Source: an uncultured Azohydromonas sp. (lineage in GTDB: Bacteria; Pseudomonadota; Gammaproteobacteria; Burkholderiales; Burkholderiaceae_C). Taken from it: a stretch of 29,158 nt of DNA. Of the stretch, positions 19,696 through 25,993 are shown one piece after another. Below the pieces are notes generated by a model. It worked only from the letters and a program-made list of their open reading frames with translations, had not been told where the DNA came from and did no database searches. The DNA lies in contig NZ_CALAOH010000231.1 of the NCBI RefSeq assembly GCF_937926365.1, positions 1 to 29,158 of the forward strand, read 5' to 3'. The position numbers and the translations under genes were made by a program. Numbering within the stretch: position 1 is the stretch's first letter; each line of letters begins with the position of its first letter.

Positions 19696-21302
19696 GCGCC
19701 CTCCGCGCGCGTGACGTCCGGTGCAGCCGGCAGCGGGCGCCAGCGCTGCTCGCACCAGTGCCGCACCGCCTCGCGCTCGGCCACGGTCTGGTGCAGGCCG
19801 AGCTTGGTACGCCGCCACAGCACGTCCTCGGCGCTGCGGGCCCATTCGTGGCGATGCAGGTAGTCCAGCTCCACCTCGTACAGGCCCGCGGCCACCTCGG
19901 TGCCGAGTTGCGGCGCGGCCGCGCCATCGTCGAGCAGCAGTGCCACGCGGGCACCGTAGAGCCGCGCCCAGCGCTGGCGCACGGGCGCGGGCAGATCGGG
20001 CCAGCGCCGCGCCAGTGCCGCGTCGAAGGCGCGCATGTCGGCCTGCGTGTCCCGGCTGTGGAGCGCCTGCGCGCCGATGAACTCCGACAGGTCGCCGCCC
20101 GGCAGGAAGGCTTGCGCGGTCCATGCGCCGGCACGGCAGCCCAGCGCAGGTGCCAGCCGGTCCGCGGCCTCCTGGGCGAGCTTGCGGAACGTGGTGATCT
20201 TGCCGCCCCAGACGTTGAGCAGCGGGGCCGCGGCGGTGTCGAGTTCCAGCAGGTAGTCCCGGGTGATGGCCGACGCGTTGGCAGCCTCGTCATCGAGCAG
20301 CGGCCGCACGCCGGAGAAGGTCCACACGACCTGCGCCGGCTGCACCGGCTGCGCCAGGTAGCGGCTGGCCTGCGTGCACAGGTACTGGATCTCGGACGGC
20401 TCGATGCGCACCGGCCCCGGCGGCCCGTCAAGCTCGACATCGGTGGTGCCGATGAGCGTGAAGTCCTCCTCGTAGGGAATGGCGAAGATGATGCGGCGGT
20501 CCTCGTTCTGGAGCACGTAGGCGTGGTCGTGGCCGAAGAGGCGTGGCACGACGATGTGGCTGCCCTTGACCAGTCGCAGCACCCTGCGCACGCCGTGCGC
20601 CTGCTGCGCCAGGAACGCCGCGGCCCAGGGGCCCGCGGCGTTGACCAGCGCCCGTGCCCGTACCTGCTGCACCGTGCCGTCCATGGCCTGCAAGGTGGCT
20701 TGCCAGCCCTGCGCCTCGCGCCGTGCATCGGCGCAGCGCCAGCGGGTGAGCACGCGCGCGCCCCGCGCGGCCGCGTCCACCGCGCACAGCAGCACCAGCC
20801 GCGCATCGTCCACCCAGCCGTCCGAGTAGACGAAGCCGCGCACGTACTGCGGCTGCAGCGCGGTGCCGGCGGGATGGTGGCGCAGGTCAACCACCTGCGA
20901 AGCGGGCAGCAGCTCGCGCCGCGCCAGGTGGTCGTAGAGGAAAAGCCCGGCGCGGATCAGCCAGGCGGGCCGCATCGCCGGCACGTGCGGCATCACGAAG
21001 CGCAGCGGCCACATGATGTGCGGTGCCGAGCGCAGCAGCACTTCACGCTCGGCCAGCGCCTTGCGCACCAGCGCGAATTCCCGGTACTCCAGGTAGCGCA
21101 GCCCGCCATGTACCAGCTTGGTGGAGGCGGACGAGGTGTGCTGTGCCAGGTCGTCCTGCTCGCACAGCAGCACGCGCAGCCCTCGGCCCGCCAGGTCGCG
21201 CGCGATGCCCGCGCCGTTGATGCCGCCGCCCACCACCAGCACGTCGCAGGTGGCGTGATCAGGCAACGCAGCCGACTCGGGCCGGGCGCGGACGTCGTTC
21301 AA
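19686..21302 (-). CDS. glpD: Aerobic glycerol-3-phosphate dehydrogenase
   Basis: A 538-aa FAD-dependent, membrane-associated enzyme that oxidises sn-glycerol-3-phosphate to dihydroxyacetone phosphate and passes electrons to ubiquinone. The FAD-binding Rossmann motif VVGGGINGAGIARDLAGRG lies at about residues 23-41. SSASTKLVHGGLRYLE and the late NVWGGKITTFRKLAQE are GlpD signatures. Length is normal. The start codon is TTG at 21302, with AGGAG seven bases upstream; no ATG lies nearby in frame. It is the first gene of the glycerol operon and overlaps glpS by ten bases. Its substrate requires glycerol kinase, which is not in this window. Confidence 0.95.
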   Translation of the reverse strand: MNDVRARPESAALPDHATCDVLVVGGGINGAGIARDLAGRGLRVLLCEQDDLAQHTSSASTKLVHGGLRYLEYREFALVRKALAEREVLLRSAPHIMWPLRFVMPHVPAMRPAWLIRAGLFLYDHLARRELLPASQVVDLRHHPAGTALQPQYVRGFVYSDGWVDDARLVLLCAVDAAARGARVLTRWRCADARREAQGWQATLQAMDGTVQQVRARALVNAAGPWAAAFLAQQAHGVRRVLRLVKGSHIVVPRLFGHDHAYVLQNEDRRIIFAIPYEEDFTLIGTTDVELDGPPGPVRIEPSEIQYLCTQASRYLAQPVQPAQVVWTFSGVRPLLDDEAANASAITRDYLLELDTAAAPLLNVWGGKITTFRKLAQEAADRLAPALGCRAGAWTAQAFLPGGDLSEFIGAQALHSRDTQADMRAFDAALARRWPDLPAPVRQRWARLYGARVALLLDDGAAAPQLGTEVAAGLYEVELDYLHRHEWARSAEDVLWRRTKLGLHQTVAEREAVRHWCEQRWRPLPAAPDVTRAEGAWN

Positions 21303-21335
21303 GTCTTGTCTCCTGGTGAACGATGTTCTGTTGTC

Positions 21336-21384
21336 TTCGTTCGTATTCCTGTTTTTTCGTTTTAGTTCCGGTTTGGTTCGTTTT
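21336..21384. promoter_or_regulatory. TTCGTT direct repeats in the glpD-glpR intergenic region, probable GlpR operators
   Basis: TTCGTT occurs at 21336, 21356 and 21377, with a weaker TTCGTA at 21340. The spacing of 20 and 21 bases is about two helical turns. DeoR-family repressors often bind direct repeats containing TTCG. The region is T-rich on the plus strand, unlike the rest of the window, and lies between divergent glpD and glpR. GlpR probably binds here and controls both. Confidence 0.6.
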
Positions 21385-21437
21385 CAAGCGGACATGTCCT
21401 CTCCAGCCCGAGGCCAGGGCGGCCTAAGCTCGCCCGC

Positions 21438-22235
21438 GTGGTGAGCTCTTTCAGTCCCAATCCGCGCCAAGCCGCCCTGCTGCAGGAGGTGCAGGGACGC
21501 GGCAGCGCCAGCGTCGAGGCACTGGCCGAGCGGTTCGGCGTGACGCTGCAGACGGTTCGGCGTGACGTGAGGCTGCTTGCCGATGCGGGGCTGGTGGCGC
21601 GCTTCCACGGCGGCGTGCGGGTGCCGGGCTCCACCACCGAGAACATTGCCTACCGCCAGCGACAGAGGCTGCACGAGCAGGCCAAGCAGCGCATCGCGCA
21701 GGCCGTGGCGAGCGCGGTGCCCGAAGGCAGCTCGCTCATCATCAACATAGGCACCACCACCGAGGCCGTGGCGCGGGAGCTGCGGGCGCACCGGGGTTTG
21801 CGCGTGATCACCAACAACCTCAACGTCGCCGCGATCCTGGCCGACAGCCCGGGCTGCGAGGTGATCCTCGTGGGCGGGCATGTGCGCGGCAGCGATCGCG
21901 GCATCGTGGGCGAGGCCGCGGTGGACTTCATGCGCCAGTTCCGCGTGGACATTGGCCTGGTCGGCATCTCCGGCATCGAGCCCGACGGCACGCTTAGGGA
22001 CTACGACTACCGCGAGGTCAAGGTCGCGCGCGCGATCCTGGAGCAGTCGCGCGAGGTGTGGATGGTGGCGGACCACAGCAAGTTCGGCCGTCCCGCCATG
22101 GTGGAGCTGGCCCGCCTGTCGCAGCTCGACCGCCTCTACACGGACCGTACGCCCCCGCACCCCTTTCCTGCCCTGCTGGCCGAGGCCGGAGTGCAACTGG
22201 TGGTGGCCACCGCCCTCGAGGCGTCCACGTCATGA
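21438..22235 (+). CDS. glpR: DeoR-family repressor of glycerol metabolism
   Basis: A 265-aa DeoR-type regulator. The N-terminal helix-turn-helix covers about residues 24-58 (SVEALAERFGVTLQTVRRDV). The C-terminal sugar-phosphate sensor contains SSLIINIGTTTEAVARELR, VITNNLNVA and GLVGISGIEPDGTLRDYDYR, typical of GlpR. The effector is expected to be glycerol-3-phosphate. It is divergent from glpD and separated by 135 bases holding TTCGTT repeats. The start is one of two adjacent GTG codons (21438, 21441), since no ATG is available. A hairpin follows the stop by 25 bases, after which the mobile element begins. Confidence 0.93.
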   Translation: MVSSFSPNPRQAALLQEVQGRGSASVEALAERFGVTLQTVRRDVRLLADAGLVARFHGGVRVPGSTTENIAYRQRQRLHEQAKQRIAQAVASAVPEGSSLIINIGTTTEAVARELRAHRGLRVITNNLNVAAILADSPGCEVILVGGHVRGSDRGIVGEAAVDFMRQFRVDIGLVGISGIEPDGTLRDYDYREVKVARAILEQSREVWMVADHSKFGRPAMVELARLSQLDRLYTDRTPPHPFPALLAEAGVQLVVATALEASTS

Positions 22236-22260
22236 GCTCCGCTGGGTAGGTGCCGCCTCA

Positions 22261-22281
22261 ACAAGGCTGCGTCAGCCTTGT
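22261..22281. terminator. Hairpin between glpR and the mobile element
   Basis: ACAAGGCTG and CAGCCTTGT form a perfect 9-bp stem with a 3-base loop. It lies between the convergent stops of glpR and the first recombinase gene, so it could end transcription from both sides. There is no long T run. Confidence 0.55.
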
Positions 22282-22325
22282 CTTGGGCTGCGTTCCTCAA
22301 CCGACGGTACCGCGTGCAGCGCTGC

Positions 22326-24005
22326 TCAGCTCTGCGGGCTACTGAAGGCCGCCGCCATCTCGCGTGCGCGCTTGGTGTCGTCGCGGTGCAGGTAGGTCGA
22401 GGTGGTGGAGATCGAGGCGTGGCGCAGGTTGTCCCTGACGGTGGTGAGCTCGGCGCCAAGCTCGAGGGCGTGCGAGGCGTGGGTATGTCTTGTCCAGTGC
22501 GGGCTGGCCCGGCGCAGCTTCTCGGCCAGCTGCGGGTTGTCGCCTTCGATGCTGCCGGCGGCCGTGGCGAAGAAGCGCCGCATCAGCGCCCACAGGCGCG
22601 CCGTCGTGATGCCACCGGCCTCGTCGGCCAGGCGGCCCACCAGCGGCGTGTCGGGCATCCAGCGCGTGGGCGTCACGGGCAGCCCACGCTGCACCAGGTA
22701 GCGCTCCAGGGCGGTGAGGGCCAGCGGCGGCAGGGCCACCTTGCCGGCCTTGGCGCCCTTGCCCACGAGGTGCAGCCACGACTCCTGCCGTGCGTCGGTC
22801 TCGATGGCGCCCAGCGTGGCGCCCACCAGTTCGCTCGCGCGCAAGCCCGTGGCATAGGCGAAGTCCAGCACGAAGCGCAGCCGCTGCGCGGCCGGCACGC
22901 TCCAGCCGTAGGACCACTCCAGGCCGTCGGCGATGACGCGCAGCAGCCGCCACTCAGGCAGAGAGAAGCCGCGTGCGGTGTCCAGCGGCGCCGTCGATGA
23001 CGCACCGCGCACCTTCATGCCCGCAAAGGGGTTGGCCAGCACGTAGCGCTGCTCGACCAGCCAGCGAAACAGCGCCCCCAGCACCGACACCGTGTACTTG
23101 ATGGAGCGCGCCGACAGTGCTCCGGCAAAGGGTTTCCATTCTGGCGAGCGCCGGGGCCGTGGCGGCCCGATCCATCGCGCCGCGGGCATGGGCCGGCGCA
23201 GAAACGCGCGGTAGGCGGTGGCGTCCTCGGTGGCCAGTGACGACAGCGCCTTGCCGCGCTCCAGCACCGCCCACAGGATCAGCCGCTCCGCCTCCTTGCG
23301 GTAGGCGCGTCGCGTGGCCTCGGACTCATGGCGCTCCAGCCAGGCCTGCACGGCGGCGTAGTCGTCGCGGGCGTCGAGCGCGCAGCTCTCGCGCGGAGCG
23401 CGGAAACGCCCCTGTGAGCCGTCGAGTTCCTGCGGCAGCGCGATGCGCTCCCAGGGCTGTACGTCCGTGGCCGGCGCCGCCACCAGCGCGCGGGCGCGCT
23501 CGGTGAGCGCGGGGTGCGCGGCGAAAAAGTCCTCCAGCTGACGCGCGCCCATGGCGCCCAGCCCGGGCACGGCCGTCCACCAGCGCCGGCGCCGCGGCAC
23601 GCGCAGCGTCAGCGCCGCCAGCGTGTCGATGCCCGCAGCCTGCAGCGCGGCGGCAATGCGCGCGGGCAGCCACCGCTCCACCCGGTCACCGATGAGCGGC
23701 TGCGGCGGGGGCAGCGCGCGCAGTGTCTCGATGGCCTGCGCCACGGCGCGGGCGTGGGCCGCGTCGCCACGGTGCTCCATGGCGAAGGTTTCGGCCAGGT
23801 CGGGCCGCTGGCGCGAGCGCGCCAGGCGCTGCAGCTGGCGCCGGATGCCCCCGAGCACGCCGCGCGCCGATGCGCCATCAACCAGGGCATGCGGCAGGTA
23901 CTGCTCGACGGCTGAGCGCGCCGAAAGCCCTTCGTGCCACGCACGCAGCGCGGCCAGCGCGGCGGCGTCGGGCAGGGCGTCGGCCGACGCCGGGGTGTCG
24001 CTCAT
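22326..24005 (-). CDS. Tyrosine recombinase, downstream copy of a tandem pair
   Basis: A 559-aa site-specific recombinase. The N-terminal part carries a conserved region seen in long Burkholderiales integrases (I believe DUF3701) with a helix-hairpin-helix-like VPGLGAMGARQLEDFF. A SAM-like core-binding domain and the catalytic domain follow. Catalytic residues from the ATG are Arg389 (TGLRASELV), a lysine in GKGAKAGKVALPP, His503 and Arg506 (SPHWTRHTH), His529 (LRHASI) and the nucleophile Tyr538 (STYLH). The enzyme looks complete. The ATG at 24005 is chosen because it aligns with the second copy; a GTG at 24029 is possible. A dyad site lies 34 bases upstream. I infer a role in element resolution or integration. 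Confidence 0.9.
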   Translation of the reverse strand: MSDTPASADALPDAAALAALRAWHEGLSARSAVEQYLPHALVDGASARGVLGGIRRQLQRLARSRQRPDLAETFAMEHRGDAAHARAVAQAIETLRALPPPQPLIGDRVERWLPARIAAALQAAGIDTLAALTLRVPRRRRWWTAVPGLGAMGARQLEDFFAAHPALTERARALVAAPATDVQPWERIALPQELDGSQGRFRAPRESCALDARDDYAAVQAWLERHESEATRRAYRKEAERLILWAVLERGKALSSLATEDATAYRAFLRRPMPAARWIGPPRPRRSPEWKPFAGALSARSIKYTVSVLGALFRWLVEQRYVLANPFAGMKVRGASSTAPLDTARGFSLPEWRLLRVIADGLEWSYGWSVPAAQRLRFVLDFAYATGLRASELVGATLGAIETDARQESWLHLVGKGAKAGKVALPPLALTALERYLVQRGLPVTPTRWMPDTPLVGRLADEAGGITTARLWALMRRFFATAAGSIEGDNPQLAEKLRRASPHWTRHTHASHALELGAELTTVRDNLRHASISTTSTYLHRDDTKRAREMAAAFSSPQS

Positions 24006-24038
24006 TTTGTGAGGTGCAAGTTTGTCCACCCCAGCATG

Positions 24039-24068
24039 CTATAGCGATAAGAAAAGTTATCTCGATAG
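24039..24068. other. 12-6-12 inverted repeat, candidate recombination core site
   Basis: Left arm CTATaGcGATAA, spacer GAAAAG, right arm TTATCtCgATAG. The arms match as inverted repeats at 10 of 12 positions. This is the architecture of tyrosine-recombinase core sites (two arms around a 6-8 bp crossover region). It lies 34 bases upstream of the first recombinase ATG. A possible promoter for that gene overlaps it: TTGCAC at 24084-24079, 17 bases, then GATAAC at 24061-24056 on the minus strand. Recombinase binding could thus also regulate its gene. A related site sits before the second recombinase at 25949-25978. Confidence 0.55.
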
Positions 24069-24112
24069 TTGCATTCCTGTGCAAGCCTGGTGCATGCCGA
24101 GCGGCGTTCCCA

Positions 24113-24149
24113 CAACTAAAGTTGTTCCTATGCGCCAACTAAAGTTGTT
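24113..24149. repeat. Two 14-bp direct repeats, each a partial palindrome
   Basis: CAACTAAAGTTGTT occurs at 24113-24126 and 24136-24149, 23 bases apart start to start. Each contains the dyad CAACT-AA-AGTTG. They lie about 45 bases beyond the core-like site at 24039-24068, in the 203-base gap between the two recombinase genes. Paired direct repeats beside a core site recall the accessory motifs of TnpI-type resolution sites. Alternatively they are operators of an unknown dimeric regulator. Confidence 0.6.
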
Positions 24150-24167
24150 GCTATAGGGGCTCCGCCG

Positions 24168-24213
24168 TCCAAGGCAACGGGTCAACGTACGCCCGTTGAG
24201 CTTCCAAGGCAAC
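24168..24213. repeat. 11-bp direct repeats with an inverted repeat between them
   Basis: TCCAAGGCAAC is found at 24168-24178 and 24203-24213, 35 bases apart. Between them TCAACG (24182-24187) and CGTTGA (24194-24199) form a 6-bp dyad with a 6-base loop. This lies just after the stop of the second recombinase. It may be a terminator-like structure, or a protein-binding array. Function unknown. Confidence 0.5.
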
Positions 24214-24232
24214 TCCAACGGCTTGCGGCCGG

Positions 24233-25924
24233 TCACGGCGGCGGGACGCCGAAGGCCTCGGCCATCTCCCGTGCGCGCTTGGTGTCGTCGCCGTGCAGGT
24301 AGGTCGAGGTGGTGGCGATCGAGGCGTGGCGCAGGTTGTCGCGCACGGTGGTGAGCTCGGCGCCGCGCTCCAGGGCATGGGTGGCGTGTGTATGCCTTGT
24401 CCAGTGCGGGCTGGCACGGCGCAGCTTCTCCGCCAGCTGCGGATTGTCGCCCTCGATCACACTGGCCGCGGTGGCGAAGAAGCGCCGCATCAGCGCCCAC
24501 AGACGCGTCGCCGTGATGCCGCCACTGGCCTCGTTGGCCAGGCGCCCCACCAGCGGCGTGTCGGGCGCCCAGCGTGCGGGCGTCACGGGCAGCCCCCGCT
24601 GCACCAGGTAGCGCTCCAGCGCGGTGAGGGCCAGCGGCGGCAGGGCCACCTTGCCGGCCTTGGCGCCCTTGCCCACGAGGTGCAGCCACGACTCCTGCCG
24701 CGCGTCGGTCTCGATGGCGCCCAGCGTGGCGCCTACCAGCTCGCTGGCACGCAGTCCCGTGGCGTAGGCGAAGTCCAGCACGAATCGCAGGCGCTGCCCC
24801 GCCGGCGCGCTCCAGCCGTAGGACCATTCCAGCCCATCGGCGATGACGCGCAGCAGCCGCCACTCCGGCTGCGAGAAGCCGCGCCCGACGTCCAGCGGCG
24901 CGATGGTCGAGGCCCCGCGCACCTTCAGTCCGGCGAAGGGGTTGGCCAGCACGTAGTGCTGCTCGACCAGCCACCGGAACAGCGCGCCCAGCACCGAGAG
25001 CGTGTACTTGATGGAGCGCGCCGACAGCGCTCCAGCGAAGGGCCGCCACTCCGCAGAGTGGCGCGGCCGTGGCGGCCCAACCCAGCGCGCCACCGGCGCA
25101 GGCCGACGCAGGAACGCGCGGTATGCGGAAGCGTCCTCGACGGCCAGCGACGACAGCGCCTTGCCGCGCTCCAGCACCGACCAAAGGATCAACCTCTCGG
25201 CTTCCTTGCGGTACGCGCGCTGTGTGGCCTGTGCCTCGTGCCGGTCCAGCCAGGCCTGCACCGCGGCATAGTCGTCGCGGGCATCGAGCGCGCAGCTCTG
25301 GCGCGGGGCGCGGAAGCGCCCGAGCGAGCCGTCGAGATCCTGCGGCACCACGATGTGCTCCCACGGCTGCACATCCGTGGTGCGCACCACGACCAGGGCG
25401 CGAGCCCGCTCGGTGAGCTCGGGATGCGTGGCGAAGAAGGCCTCCACCTGACGTGCGCCCGCGGCGCCCAGCCCTGGGATGGTCGCCCACCAGCGCCGGC
25501 GCCGCGGCACGCGCAGCGTCAGCGCCGCCAGCGTGTCGATGCCCGCGGCCTTCAGCGCCGCGGCAACACGCACGCTCAGCCAGTGCTCGACGCGGTCGCC
25601 GATGAGCGGCTGCGCCGGCGGCAGTTCACGCAGGATCTCGATGGCCCGCGCCACGGCACGGGCGTGGGCGGCGTCGCCGCGGTGCTCCACGTCGAAGACC
25701 TGGGCCAAGTCCGGCCGCTGTCGTGCGCGTGCCAGGTGCTGCAGCTGCCGGCGGATGTCCCCCAGCACTCCACGCGCTGATGCGCCATCGCCCAGCGACT
25801 GCGGCAGGTACTGCTCCACGGCTGCGCGCGTGGGCAGCCCCTCGTGCCAGGCACGCAACGCCGCCAGTGCGGCGGCGTCGGGCAGCTCGTTGGCCGTGGC
25901 CGGGGTGTGGCGTGTTCTACGCAT
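24233..25924 (-). CDS. Tyrosine recombinase, upstream copy of a tandem pair
   Basis: A 563-aa paralogue of the recombinase at 22326-24005. The two align over their full length with one single-residue insertion visible, and some stretches are identical, for example around TGLRASELVGATLGAIETDA. Domain order is the same, with a helix-hairpin-helix-like IPGLGAAGARQVEAFF. Catalytic residues are Arg392, a lysine in GKGAKAGKVALPP, His507, Arg510, His533 and Tyr542, all present. The ATG at 25924 is used. The gene lies 69 bases downstream of the TniQ-like gene on the same strand, and a dyad site fills that gap. Both copies are intact, so heteromeric action or distinct site preference is possible. Confidence 0.9.
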   Translation of the reverse strand: MRRTRHTPATANELPDAAALAALRAWHEGLPTRAAVEQYLPQSLGDGASARGVLGDIRRQLQHLARARQRPDLAQVFDVEHRGDAAHARAVARAIEILRELPPAQPLIGDRVEHWLSVRVAAALKAAGIDTLAALTLRVPRRRRWWATIPGLGAAGARQVEAFFATHPELTERARALVVVRTTDVQPWEHIVVPQDLDGSLGRFRAPRQSCALDARDDYAAVQAWLDRHEAQATQRAYRKEAERLILWSVLERGKALSSLAVEDASAYRAFLRRPAPVARWVGPPRPRHSAEWRPFAGALSARSIKYTLSVLGALFRWLVEQHYVLANPFAGLKVRGASTIAPLDVGRGFSQPEWRLLRVIADGLEWSYGWSAPAGQRLRFVLDFAYATGLRASELVGATLGAIETDARQESWLHLVGKGAKAGKVALPPLALTALERYLVQRGLPVTPARWAPDTPLVGRLANEASGGITATRLWALMRRFFATAASVIEGDNPQLAEKLRRASPHWTRHTHATHALERGAELTTVRDNLRHASIATTSTYLHGDDTKRAREMAEAFGVPPP

Positions 25925-25948
25925 GGTGAGTTTGCCCCTGCAACAACG

Positions 25949-25978
25949 CTACAGCGATAAGACGGCTTATCTCCTGCA
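25949..25978. other. Second core-like dyad site before the upstream recombinase
   Basis: CTACAGCGATAA, spacer GACGGC, TTATCTCCTGCA. The left arm matches the site at 24039-24050 at 11 of 12 bases, and the first seven bases of the right arm are identical. The inner dyad GATAAG-ACGG-CTTATC is perfect, but the outer right arm is not symmetric. The site lies 25 bases upstream of the second recombinase start, in the equivalent position and orientation to the first site. The 6-bp spacers differ (GAAAAG against GACGGC). Confidence 0.5.
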
Positions 25979-25993
25979 TGGCGTCGATTGGCA

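Noticed and set aside
22236..22325. Transposon terminal inverted repeat after glpR
   Set aside because: I found no TGT/ACA end or repeated 19-22 bp motif; the strong 9-bp hairpin there looks like a transcription structure.
24006..24029. GTG at 24029 as start of the first recombinase
   Set aside because: It lacks a suitably spaced ribosome site and extends past the point where the two paralogues align; the ATG at 24005 fits better, though the GTG is not excluded.
22326..25924. RIT element (recombinase in trio)
   Set aside because: Only two recombinases are present and they are close paralogues, not three divergent ones.
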